Below, piece by piece: positions 25,229 through 34,127 of a stretch of 52,475 nt of DNA. Source of the DNA: Phycisphaerae bacterium. Its GTDB lineage: Bacteria; Planctomycetota; Phycisphaerae; UBA1845; Fen-1342. Positions within the stretch are counted from its first letter, which is position 1. Every line of letters begins with the position of its first letter. The stretch is from assembly GCA_030612705.1 (NCBI GenBank), contig JAUWNI010000010.1, positions 1 through 52,475 of the forward strand, in the 5' to 3' direction. The notes below the pieces were generated by a model. That model was not told the origin of the DNA. It did no database searches and saw only the letters and a list, made by a program, of their open reading frames with translations. The position numbers and the translations under genes are program-made.

Positions 25229-27085
25229 ATGTTCCGACATCGTCGATTTCGCAAAATTGCCTGCATGATTGGCACCGCGTCGCTGATCTGGTGCGGATGC
25301 ACCGACAGTGGCGGCTGGGGCCGGAAGAAGAAACTCCCTCCGGAACCGACCCCGCGGTCGGCCGTAGTCCCGGATGCCGTCCTCGGCGACACCGTCGGGG
25401 CACACACGCTGATCGGCTCGGGCGAGCCGCTGCGTCTACGTGGGTTTGGGCTGGTGATCGGGCTGGGCGAGAACGGCGGCAGCGACTGCCCGTCCACGAT
25501 CCGCGAATACTTGCTCGATTATCTCGACCGCGAATTCGCCCCGCGAGACGCCGGCCGACGCAGACCGAACTTCTCGCCCAAACAGATGATCGATTCGCTC
25601 GATACGGCGGTGGTGGCGGTTCACGGGCTTGTGCCCGCCGGGACGCCGAAAGGGACGCGCTTCGATCTGCAAGTCGAGGCGGTCGGCACACAGACGCGCT
25701 CGCTGGAGGGCGGCGTGCTGGCGCTCTGCGAGTTGAAACGGTTTGACGTCGCGGCCGCCGGCAAGGGGCTCGTCTCGGGGCGTACGCTGGCTCGGGCTCG
25801 CGGCTTGGTGTTCACGAACCCCTTCCGAGGAGCCGATTCATCCGCTTCGCGACAGACGCCGCGGCGGGGCTACGTGCTGGGGGGCGGTCGAACACTCGAA
25901 GATCGGACGATCCGGCTGCTGATGTTGGAACCGTCGTACTGGATGGCCCGCAGGGTCGAACGCCGACTGAACGAGCGTTTCGGCCAGAACCCGCCCGTGG
26001 CGAAAGCGATGAGCAAGGGCTATCTGACGTTAACGACGCCCGCGCGGTACGCCGACGAGCCCGCGCGTTTCGTGGAGTTGGCGACGCACCTCTACCTTGA
26101 AAATACCCCCGGACGGGTTGAGCGCAAGCTGATCGAGCTCTCGGGGGAACTCGACGGCCCGGATCGGACGCTGGGCCACATTTCGCTGATCTGGGAGGGT
26201 CTGGGCCGGACGGTCATTCCGCACATTCAGCCGTTGTATACGCACGCCAACCCGTCGGTTCGCTTCTACGCCGCTAGGGCTGGACTGCATTTGAAAGACG
26301 TCAACGCCCTGGAGATTATGGCGCAAGTCGCGGAGTCGCCCGCGCACGCGTGCCGGTTGCTCGCCGTACGCGAACTCGGCGAGAGCGACTACCCGCAAGC
26401 GGCGCGGCGTCTGGCGGGCCTGCTCGACAGAGACGATCAGGAAGTGCGCATCGCGGCGTATGAGGGTTTGCTGCATCACAAGCACCCCGCGGTCGAGACT
26501 CACCGCTTGATGAGCGCGCTCGACCCGACTCAGTTCAACCTGACGCTCGACGTCGTCGAGTCCAACGCCCGACCGGTGGTGTACGTTCGCCGCACGCTCG
26601 AACCGCGGATCGCCGTCTTTGGACGACGCATGCCGGTCAGCCTACCGCTATTTTACAACCATCCGGACGACTGGGTTACGTTAAACGCACTTGAAGAGCA
26701 AAGCGACATCGCGGTTTTGTGTCGCACGCGGTCGGGGCAATTGATGACCGAGCCGTTGATGGTGCCGGCGCGGGTCGTGGAACTGATACGGGCACTGGCG
26801 GACGTGCCGGTCGAGGATGCCAACGATCGGGTTCGGGGGATCGGGCTGGGTTACTCACGCGTCGTGGAGGTTCTGGAAGCGCTGTGTACGTCCGGTGCGA
26901 TTCCGGCCCGGCTGGTAATGCAAACAACGACCGTTACCGACCTGCTCGGACCGGCGGAACTACCCGAGCGTCCCGAGGGCGACGAAGTGCCGCTGCTGAT
27001 CGACGAGTGGCCGGAGGAGGTTGAAGACGACGCGAACGATGAAACCCAGAGCGAGACCGACCCGGATTGGCAGAGACCGGAATGA
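25229..27085 (+). CDS. FlgI (P-ring)-like lipoprotein with inserted HEAT-like repeats
   Basis: 618 residues. ATG at 25229 has GAGG eight bases upstream and gives a lipoprotein signal (IGTASLIWCGC). Residues 55-290 match the flagellar P-ring protein: LRLRGFGLVIGLGENGGSD (FlgI: L-x-GYGLVVGL), AVVAVHGLVPAGTPKGTRFD (FlgI: VMVTASLPPFGRQGQTID), SLEGGVLALCELKRFD and GKGLVSGR. The middle (about 330-440) consists of HEAT-like helices (NPSVRFYAARAGLHLKDVNA, DDQEVRIAAYEGLLHHKHPA). The C-terminal part is beta-rich. FlgI has no such helices, and no flagellar gene is in the window. It may be a P-ring-like outer-membrane assembly protein with a new role. It is translationally coupled (ATGA) to the pseudouridine synthase. 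Confidence 0.78.
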   Translation: MFRHRRFRKIACMIGTASLIWCGCTDSGGWGRKKKLPPEPTPRSAVVPDAVLGDTVGAHTLIGSGEPLRLRGFGLVIGLGENGGSDCPSTIREYLLDYLDREFAPRDAGRRRPNFSPKQMIDSLDTAVVAVHGLVPAGTPKGTRFDLQVEAVGTQTRSLEGGVLALCELKRFDVAAAGKGLVSGRTLARARGLVFTNPFRGADSSASRQTPRRGYVLGGGRTLEDRTIRLLMLEPSYWMARRVERRLNERFGQNPPVAKAMSKGYLTLTTPARYADEPARFVELATHLYLENTPGRVERKLIELSGELDGPDRTLGHISLIWEGLGRTVIPHIQPLYTHANPSVRFYAARAGLHLKDVNALEIMAQVAESPAHACRLLAVRELGESDYPQAARRLAGLLDRDDQEVRIAAYEGLLHHKHPAVETHRLMSALDPTQFNLTLDVVESNARPVVYVRRTLEPRIAVFGRRMPVSLPLFYNHPDDWVTLNALEEQSDIAVLCRTRSGQLMTEPLMVPARVVELIRALADVPVEDANDRVRGIGLGYSRVVEVLEALCTSGAIPARLVMQTTTVTDLLGPAELPERPEGDEVPLLIDEWPEEVEDDANDETQSETDPDWQRPE

Positions 27086-27981
27086 CGCGTAAGAAGAACA
27101 TCACCAAACCGGTGCGCTTGCAGAAGTTCCTCTCCGAGGTCGGGGTTGCGTCACGCCGACACGCGGAGGATTTGATCGAAGCGGGTCGCGTGCTGGTGAA
27201 CGACGTAGTGGTCGATCAACTGCCGGCGTTCGTGGACCCGAAGAAAGATCGGGTAGTCGTGGACGGCACGCCGGTGCGAATCCAGGCGCTGGAATATTTC
27301 ATCGTACACAAGCCGAAGGGCGTCGTCTGCACGAACCGCGACCCGGCAGGTCGATTGCGGGCGGTCGATCTGCTGCCGCCGACCAGGGCTCCGCTGAACG
27401 TCGTCGGCCGGCTCGACGCCGAGAGCACCGGCCTGCTGCTGATGACCAACGACGGCGAGCTCGCCGAACGAATTACACACCCGCGTCTGGCGTTGCCGAA
27501 GGTCTACCGCGTCGAGGTGCGCGGGCAGGTTCCCCGCGACTTCGTCGCGAGCATGAAAAAAGGCGTGCGTCTGGCCGAGGGTAAGGCGACGGCGTCCGAC
27601 GTCGAGATCGTCCGACGCAGCCGTGAACGAAGCATCTTGAAGATCACGCTGCGCGAGGGCCGCAATCGGCAGATTCGACGCATGCTCGCCCGGCTGAACC
27701 ATCCGGTGAAAACGCTCAAGCGTGTGCAAATCGGCCCGCTAAACCTGAAAGGCCTGCCGGTCGGCGCGTGCCGGCGGCTAACCGTGCGCGAACTCGCCGA
27801 GCTGCGCAAGGCTATCCAAGCCGCGAAGGCCAGACGAAAGCGCGGCGGCGCGGACCGGCCCCGTTCCCGCAAGGATACGCCGGTCAAACGCGGTGCCGGA
27901 AAAACCGAGACTAAAAGAAAGACCAGCGCGCGGCCGACCAGCGACGAACCGGCAAGACCGCGCCGTCGGCTGGTGACCTAA
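27082..27981 (+). CDS. rRNA pseudouridine synthase, RsuA/RluB family
   Basis: 299 residues, starting in the ATGA overlap with the upstream stop. An S4 RNA-binding domain comes first (VRLQKFLSEVGVASRRHAED), then the synthase domain with the catalytic-Asp motif VVGRLDAESTGLLLMTNDGE, followed by KVYRVEVRG and LREGRNRQIRRMLARLNHPV. These are diagnostic for the small-subunit-type family that modifies 16S or 23S rRNA. The last 65 residues are a Lys/Arg-rich disordered tail (KARRKRGGADRPRSRKDTPV), as found in RluB-like members, and may add rRNA affinity. The exact target uridine cannot be told. Confidence 0.92.
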   Translation: MTRKKNITKPVRLQKFLSEVGVASRRHAEDLIEAGRVLVNDVVVDQLPAFVDPKKDRVVVDGTPVRIQALEYFIVHKPKGVVCTNRDPAGRLRAVDLLPPTRAPLNVVGRLDAESTGLLLMTNDGELAERITHPRLALPKVYRVEVRGQVPRDFVASMKKGVRLAEGKATASDVEIVRRSRERSILKITLREGRNRQIRRMLARLNHPVKTLKRVQIGPLNLKGLPVGACRRLTVRELAELRKAIQAAKARRKRGGADRPRSRKDTPVKRGAGKTETKRKTSARPTSDEPARPRRRLVT

Positions 27982-28086
27982 TGCCGTTTCCACCCGATAG
28001 GTTTCGCGCCGTTGGTAACGGACGCCCTCCGTGGCGACCGTGGAAGCCCGAACGGGTCCCGATATTCGACAATAGGAGTCTCGGAC

Positions 28087-28398
28087 ATGCGTCTCCGTAG
28101 ATTCACACGCATGCATGCACCTGCTTTACTGATCTCGGCGGCGCTGCTGCTGATACCCGGCTGCATGCAAGTCATTCGGCAGGAATCACCCTATTACATC
28201 AAGGGGCCGCACCAGGTCGAGCCCCCGGACGGCTTCTTCGAACGTGGCACTCACGTCTGGGTCTTCGGCGAAAAAGACAGCTATAAACGCGTCCTCTCGT
28301 TGGGCGGAACCGCCGCCTTCGTCTGGCGGCAGGACCTTGCGACGCTCAAGGAGTGGAGCAAACAGCAGAAGCAGGCCGATAGGGACAAGGACGATTAG
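28087..28398 (+). CDS. Small lipoprotein, unknown function
   Basis: 103 residues from ATG at 28087, with AGGAG about nine bases upstream. The signal LLISAALLLIPGC gives a lipobox Cys near residue 26. The mature part is short and hydrophilic (SPYYIKGPHQVEPPDGFF, VWVFGEKDSYKRVLSLGG) and ends in an acidic-basic tail (KQQKQADRDKDD). It sits about 105 bases after the pseudouridine-synthase gene. No family recognised. Confidence 0.7.
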   Translation: MRLRRFTRMHAPALLISAALLLIPGCMQVIRQESPYYIKGPHQVEPPDGFFERGTHVWVFGEKDSYKRVLSLGGTAAFVWRQDLATLKEWSKQQKQADRDKDD

Positions 28399-28440
28399 TG
28401 CTCTGTTTCACAAATACGTCGACTATGGGAAACCGCGAAG

Positions 28441-28511
28441 AGCCGCGGGCTTCAGCCCGCGTGGTCCTTCGGGAAGGGTAAATTCTACTCCCCGTGGCGC
28501 CTCAGGTTGAA
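28441..28511 (+). repeat. AGCCGCGGGCTTCAGCCCGCG element (copy 1)
   Basis: The copy opens with AGCCGCGGGCTTCAGCCCGC, a hairpin, then GTGGTCCTTCGGGAAGGGTA followed by AA. A second, longer copy lies in inverse orientation at 43493-43573. This copy lacks the closing inverted end. Confidence 0.6.
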
Positions 28512-28560
28512 CCCATCAAAGCAACGCTGATTTGACGGGTTGCGTTTCGGTCAGACTGGT

Positions 28561-29292
28561 ATGAACTATCTCGGACATTACGTTTACAACCACACGATTT
28601 GCCGACTCGAACCACGGCCCTACTTCGTGCTCGGCGTGGCCCTGCCGGACTTATGGCCGCGTTTCTCGCGCAGGCGGCGGATTCGCTGGAAGGCCGTACG
28701 CGAGGCGACCGTCTCCGATCCGCGGGCGACGCAACTCCGCGACGGGTTGCTCAATCACGTCGCCGTCGATCGGCGTTTCCACGCCCTGCCGTCGTTCGTG
28801 CGTTGGCGGCGTGAGTTGAAAGCGCGTTTCGCGGACGAGAAGCCGCATTCGGCCTTGCTTGATTTCCTCGCCCATCTCGCGCTCGAACTGGTGCTCGATC
28901 ACCGCTTGGTCCGCGCGGACCCGCAAGTGGGCGAGGACATTTACGATCGCATCGCGGCGTGCGACCTACAGGTAGTCGAGCAAAAGGTGAGCGAGCTGGG
29001 AGACGTGGACGCGCGCGGATTGTCGCGGGAAATCCAGGGGTTTCTCAGCCGGCGTTTTCTGCCGCGATTCGCTCGGCCTGACACGCTGGTCCGCGTCGTG
29101 GATTTCGTCCTGAGCCTGACGAACGCCCGTGCGGCACCGTCCAAAAGCGTGATCCGTGAATTGCTCGACGCCGCCCAGGGATTGGTCGATCCGGAGATCA
29201 TCTGGGCCGAGATGCGCGCCGGGCAGTCGGAAGCTGCCCGCCCGCCGCTCGGCCTGGCAGCGGATACTCCCGCGAAAAACTCCGCTATTTAG
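28561..29292 (+). CDS. Hypothetical protein with AcpH-like (ACP phosphodiesterase) pattern
   Basis: 243 residues if the ATG at 28561 is used (MNYLGHYVYNHTICRLEPRP). The order of conserved polar residues is like that of acyl-carrier-protein phosphodiesterase (AcpH): an N-terminal MNxLxH, a later GxxxHxxxDxxFHxxP (DGLLNHVAVDRRFHALPSF) and a helical FLAHLALELVLDHRLV. AcpH removes 4'-phosphopantetheine from ACP using Mn. Overall similarity by eye is modest, so another member of the metal-dependent HD-like group is equally possible. The last 40 residues (AARPPLGLAADTPAKNSAI) are probably disordered. It is likely a single gene. Confidence 0.6.
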   Translation: MNYLGHYVYNHTICRLEPRPYFVLGVALPDLWPRFSRRRRIRWKAVREATVSDPRATQLRDGLLNHVAVDRRFHALPSFVRWRRELKARFADEKPHSALLDFLAHLALELVLDHRLVRADPQVGEDIYDRIAACDLQVVEQKVSELGDVDARGLSREIQGFLSRRFLPRFARPDTLVRVVDFVLSLTNARAAPSKSVIRELLDAAQGLVDPEIIWAEMRAGQSEAARPPLGLAADTPAKNSAI

Positions 29293-29396
29293 GCTATGTG
29301 TGAGCGTTCGACATGCTTGACAGGCCCGCACCCGAGCCCGAAGCTACCTGTGTACGGGACGCCGGCTAGTGTGCTGAGAAAAAACGTTATATTTCC

Positions 29397-29458
29397 GGGG
29401 AGTGCGAGGCTCTGCCTTGCGGCTGCTCGACGAGCAAAGCTGGAGCTTTGCACTCCCC
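29397..29458. repeat. GGGGAGTGC...GCACTCCCC palindromic element (copy 2)
   Basis: The ends are perfect inverted repeats (GGGGAGTGC and GCACTCCCC). Inside are two smaller hairpins, AAGGC-like (GAGGCTCTGCCTTGC) and AAGCTGGAGCTT, giving a three-way-junction shape. Copy 1 lies at 12008-12069. The spacer 29293-29550 shows no promoter that I can support. Confidence 0.6.
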
Positions 29459-29529
29459 CGGAGTTCTTCAATGAACTTGCAATTCAGGACACTAGTGGCC
29501 GGCTACGAAAGGATTCAATTCGTCTCTAG

Positions 29530-30570
<1,041 letters not shown>

Positions 30571-30601
30571 CCGCTTGAACACTTACCATATTAGTTTCAA
30601 C

Positions 30602-30624
30602 AAGCCCATCCTCGCGATGGGCTT
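30602..30624 (+). terminator. Hairpin between gap and pgk
   Basis: AAGCCCATC and GATGGGCTT form a perfect 9-bp stem with a 5-base loop. No T-run follows (CGTTGCGTT), so it may be a leaky terminator or an mRNA-stability hairpin that sets gap above pgk expression rather than a full stop. Confidence 0.45.
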
Positions 30625-30650
30625 CGTTGCGTTACAAATGGGTGAATAAA

Positions 30651-31901
30651 ATGACTAAGAAATCGGTTCGCGATTTGGCGGTGAAAGGAATGCGCGTGCT
30701 GATCCGCGCGGACCTCAACGTCCCCCTCGACGACCAGCAAAAGATCACCAACGACGCCCGCATCCGCAAGTTCCTGCCCACGCTCAAGCACGTGCTCGAC
30801 AACGACGGCCGAGCTATTGTCATGAGCCACCTTGGCCGACCCAAGGGCGACCCCGCCGCCGACAAAATACTGTCGCTACGGCCCATCGCCGAGCGGATCG
30901 GCGAGCTGCTCGGCAAGGAGTGCAAGTTCGTCCCGCACATCACCGGCCCGGAAGCCCTGGCCGCTTCATCCGGGCTTCAGGACGGCGAGGTCCTGCTGCT
31001 GGAAAACCTGCGGTTCGACTCGGCTGAGACCGTGATCGACAAGGCCAAGAAGAATCCCAGCGGCGAGCTTACGCCGGCGCAGGACGAAATGCGCCAGGTC
31101 TTCGCCCGGGCACTAGCCGCCCACGCCGACCTGTACGTCAACGATGCCTTCGGGACCTGTCACCGCAAGCACGTCAGCATGTACGACGTGCCGCGGCTCG
31201 TGCCCGTCGGCGGACGGGCGGTAGGGTTTCTGGTCGAAAAAGAACTGCAATACCTCGGCCAGGCGGTCAATTCGCCCAAACGGCCATTCATCGCGATTCT
31301 CGGCGGGGCCAAGGTCAGCGACAAGATCGGCGTGATCAAGAACCTGCTGACCAAGGTCGACCACATCCTGATCGGCGGGGCGATGACGTACACGTTCTGG
31401 GCAGCCCAGGGCCGCGGCATCGGCAAGAGCCTCTGCGAGCACGACAAGATCAATCTTGCCAAGGGCATCTTGGCCGAAGCCGGCGACAAGCTGCACCTGC
31501 CGGTTGATTCCATCGCCGCAACAGAGTTGAAAGCGGGCGTCAAACCCCAGATCGTCGAAGGGTCAATCCCCGATGATCTGATGGGGCTCGACATCGGCCC
31601 GAAAACCTTCAAGGAATACAATCAAATCGTCGGCGAGGCCGGTACGATCATCTGGAACGGCCCGGTCGGCGCGTTCGAGATCGAGCCGTTCGACACCGGC
31701 ACCTTCGCACTGGCACGAAGCATCGCCGAGGCCACCAGCCGCGGGGCCGTCACGGTCATCGGCGGCGGGGACAGCGCGGCGGCAGTCGAGAAAATCGGCC
31801 TGACGGAGCGAATGACCCACGTCAGCACCGGCGGCGGAGCGTCGCTCAAGTTCCTCGAAGGAAAGCGGTTCGACCCGATCGAAGTTATTGACGAGGCATA
31901 G
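30651..31901 (+). CDS. pgk: Phosphoglycerate kinase
   Basis: 416 residues from ATG at 30651; a TTG eight codons upstream lies in the hairpin region and is less likely. N-terminal VLIRADLNVPLDD and VMSHLGRPKGDP are signature segments. The ADP site appears late as VTVIGGGDSAAAVEK and STGGGASLKFLEGK, and the hinge as IWNGPVGAFE. It transfers phosphate between 1,3-bisphosphoglycerate and ADP. It lies 80 bases after gap and nine bases before rpe, so gap-pgk-rpe form one transcription unit serving both glycolysis and pentose-phosphate turnover. Confidence 0.97.
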   Translation: MTKKSVRDLAVKGMRVLIRADLNVPLDDQQKITNDARIRKFLPTLKHVLDNDGRAIVMSHLGRPKGDPAADKILSLRPIAERIGELLGKECKFVPHITGPEALAASSGLQDGEVLLLENLRFDSAETVIDKAKKNPSGELTPAQDEMRQVFARALAAHADLYVNDAFGTCHRKHVSMYDVPRLVPVGGRAVGFLVEKELQYLGQAVNSPKRPFIAILGGAKVSDKIGVIKNLLTKVDHILIGGAMTYTFWAAQGRGIGKSLCEHDKINLAKGILAEAGDKLHLPVDSIAATELKAGVKPQIVEGSIPDDLMGLDIGPKTFKEYNQIVGEAGTIIWNGPVGAFEIEPFDTGTFALARSIAEATSRGAVTVIGGGDSAAAVEKIGLTERMTHVSTGGGASLKFLEGKRFDPIEVIDEA

Positions 31902-31910
31902 CACCGGTCC

Positions 31911-32606
31911 ATGAGCCCGCGTAAGCCAATTCGAATCGCCCCCTCGCTCCTCAGCGCCGATTTCGCGCGGCTCGGAGAGCAGATCAGGATGGTCGAGGAG
32001 GCACGGGCCGACCTGCTGCACCTCGACATCATGGACGGGCATTTCGCCCCGAACCTGTCGTTCGGCGTGCCGGTGGTGAAGTCGATCGCGCGATGTACCA
32101 AATTACTGCTGGACGCACACCTGATGATCACCGACCCGGGCCGCTACGCCCCGAAGTTCGCCGAGGCGGGAGCGGGTGGCATCACGTTTCACATCGAGAC
32201 GACCGAGCAGCCGCGAGAGCTCGTCCGGCAGATACGCGATCTGGGCGTGCAGGTCGGCGTGGCACTGAACCCGGACACGCCGGCCGACGCGATCGACGAT
32301 ATCATTGCCGACGTCGATCTGGTCCTGGTGATGACGGTCTGGCCGGGCTTCGGCGGACAGCGCTTCATGGACGAATGCGTGAAAAAGATCGAAACGATCT
32401 CCGGACGACTCAGCAAGACGCAGTGGTTGGAAGTCGACGGGGGCATCAATCCGGAGACGACGCGGCGCGTGGTATCGGCGGGGGCCGACACGCTGGTCGC
32501 GGGCAGCGCCGTTTTTCACGCCGAAGATCCCCCAAGTATGATCGCGGCCCTGCGCCGCGCCGCGGCGGAGGGGATTGGGCGACCTGGTATGGAACCGAAG
32601 CTATGA
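31911..32606 (+). CDS. rpe: Ribulose-phosphate 3-epimerase
   Basis: 231 residues. A TIM barrel with all family motifs: RIAPSLLSADFARLGEQI, LHLDIMDGHFAPNLSFG (metal-binding H-D-M-D), DAHLMITDPGRY, VMTVWPGFGGQRFMDE and the closing LEVDGGINPETTRRVV, VAGSAVFHAEDP. It interconverts ribulose 5-phosphate and xylulose 5-phosphate. Its stop overlaps the start of the phosphoglycerate-mutase-like gene (ATGA). Confidence 0.96.
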   Translation: MSPRKPIRIAPSLLSADFARLGEQIRMVEEARADLLHLDIMDGHFAPNLSFGVPVVKSIARCTKLLLDAHLMITDPGRYAPKFAEAGAGGITFHIETTEQPRELVRQIRDLGVQVGVALNPDTPADAIDDIIADVDLVLVMTVWPGFGGQRFMDECVKKIETISGRLSKTQWLEVDGGINPETTRRVVSAGADTLVAGSAVFHAEDPPSMIAALRRAAAEGIGRPGMEPKL

Positions 32607-33184
32607 AAGTCGCGTTGATACCTTGCGGACTGACCGATTGGCGCCGGAAGGGACGCTTCTTGGGACGGGCGGAGTTGGAGCCCGCGCCGGAGGCGGAATC
32701 GCAGTTCGCCGCCTGGGGCGAAACGCTCCGACCCGCGCGGCTCAACAGGATTTTTTACGCCCCCGACGGTCTCTCGAAGGCCACTGCCCGGAACATCGCC
32801 CGGCTATTGAACATTCCCGCCAAGGCGCTGGACGCACTGGTCGAGGTGGACCTCGGCTTGTGGGCCGGGCTGACCGAAGAGGAATTGAAGAAACGCTATG
32901 CGAAAGCGCACCGGCAACTGGTCGACTCGCCCCTGAACGTCAGCCCGCCTAACGGCGAGGATTTTTCCGACGCGGCCAGTCGGCTGCGAACCTGCCTGAA
33001 AAAACGTATCAAGCCCAACGGTAAGGAAGCGATCGGGCTGGTGATGCGGCCGTTTACGTTCGCGATGGCCCGTTACGTGCTCGAGGGCGGCGAGCCCGTC
33101 AAAATCTGGGAGACCAGCCAGAGTGAGGCCGAGCCCGTAATGATGGAGTGTGTCGGCGTGCCGGAATCGGTCGCCAGCACATAA
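32603..33184 (+). CDS. Histidine-phosphatase (phosphoglycerate-mutase-like) protein without catalytic histidines
   Basis: 193 residues, starting in the ATGA overlap with rpe at 32603. The layout follows the cobC/dPGM branch: ALIPCGLTDWRRKGRFLGRA aligns with the usual LVRHGETxWNxxGRxQG; FYAPDGLSKATARNIA with the SSPLxRAxxTA segment; VEVDLGLWAGLTEEEL with LxExDFGxWEG; SPPNGEDFSDAASRL with PGGES; and GLVMRPFTFAMARYVL with VVSHGGxIR. The RHG motif is PCG and the second His is replaced, so phosphoryl transfer through phospho-His should not be possible. It is probably a structural or regulatory pseudoenzyme, co-translated with sugar-phosphate enzymes. The fold assignment rests on the aligned neighbours. 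Confidence 0.8.
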   Translation: MKVALIPCGLTDWRRKGRFLGRAELEPAPEAESQFAAWGETLRPARLNRIFYAPDGLSKATARNIARLLNIPAKALDALVEVDLGLWAGLTEEELKKRYAKAHRQLVDSPLNVSPPNGEDFSDAASRLRTCLKKRIKPNGKEAIGLVMRPFTFAMARYVLEGGEPVKIWETSQSEAEPVMMECVGVPESVAST

Positions 33185-33212
33185 AAGACAACAAACCCCC
33201 TGGGGTCGAAAT

Positions 33213-34037
33213 ATGACTGAAATGCCGAGTACAACCCGTCGCGTAGTCGACGTCCCGGAGGGGGCGTGGGTTCGCTGCGACGGTTGTGCCGCGATGATCT
33301 ATCGGCGTCTGCTCGAGGAAAACCTGCGCGTCTGCCCGGAGTGCGGTCATCACTACCGGATCGACGCTCGGACACGGATTCGCCAGTTGAACGACGCCGA
33401 CACTTTCGAGGAATTCCTGTCCGACCTGGAGTCGAGCGACCCGCTCGAGTTCGAGGATCGGCTGCCGTACAAGGAACGCCTGGCCGAGCTCAAAGACAAG
33501 TCCGGCGAACACGAGGCGATCGTCGTCGGCAAGGGCTTCGTCAAGGGTCGCCCGGTGATCATGGGCGTGATGAACCCGATGTTCATCATGGGCTCGATGG
33601 GCGCGGTCGTGGGCGAGAAGGTCGCCGCCGCCGCCGAGCGGGCAATCGCGGAAGACCTGCCACTGGTAATGGTGACGTGCAGCGGCGGGGCCCGAATGAT
33701 GGAGGGCATGGTCTCACTGGTGCAAATGGCCAAGACGGCGGCGGCAATCGCGAAACTCGACGAGGCCGGCGGACTCTATATCGTCGTCATGACCGACCCG
33801 ACCACGGCCGGCGTCGCGGCAAGCTTCGCCTTCCTCGGCGATTTCACTCTCGCCGAACCCGGCGCGCAAATCGGCTTCGCCGGACCACGCGTGATCGCGA
33901 ACACGATCAAGACCACGCTGCCCAAAGGATTCCAGACGGCCGAATTCATGCTCGAACACGGCTACATCGACCGCATCGTCCGCCGCAAGGACCTGCGGAG
34001 CGAGATCGCCAGACTGATTGATTATTGCAATAAGTAG
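33213..34037 (+). CDS. accD: Acetyl-CoA carboxylase carboxyltransferase subunit beta
   Basis: 274 residues from ATG at 33213. It has an N-terminal zinc ribbon (WVRCDGCAAMIYRR, then RVCPECGHHYRI), followed by a crotonase-fold carboxyltransferase (GFVKGRPVIMGVMNP, MGSMGAVVGEKVAAAAERAI, TCSGGARMMEGMVSLVQMAK, DPTTAGVAASFAFLGD, IGFAGPRVI). With AccA it moves the carboxyl group from biotin to acetyl-CoA, the first step of fatty-acid synthesis. accA is not in the window. It follows the mutase-like gene by 28 bases in the gap-pgk-rpe run, an unusual place for accD. Confidence 0.95.
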   Translation: MTEMPSTTRRVVDVPEGAWVRCDGCAAMIYRRLLEENLRVCPECGHHYRIDARTRIRQLNDADTFEEFLSDLESSDPLEFEDRLPYKERLAELKDKSGEHEAIVVGKGFVKGRPVIMGVMNPMFIMGSMGAVVGEKVAAAAERAIAEDLPLVMVTCSGGARMMEGMVSLVQMAKTAAAIAKLDEAGGLYIVVMTDPTTAGVAASFAFLGDFTLAEPGAQIGFAGPRVIANTIKTTLPKGFQTAEFMLEHGYIDRIVRRKDLRSEIARLIDYCNK

Positions 34038-34127
34038 CTGTCAGCCATCAGCTATCAGCCGTCAGCTAAGGCCGCGCGTCCCGAAGCTGTAAGCTGAAAG
34101 CTGATAGCTGAATGCTGAAAGCTGTTT
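34038..34127. repeat. AGCTGATAGCTGA short-word inverted cluster
   Basis: The 90 bases between accD and the LAB_N gene are made of words such as CATCAGCTATCAGC on the left and AAGCTGATAGCTGA on the right, i.e. opposed runs of TCAGC/GCTGA. Similar words flank the GTAG repeat at 19673-19719. They could fold into a long imperfect hairpin in mRNA. Confidence 0.5.
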
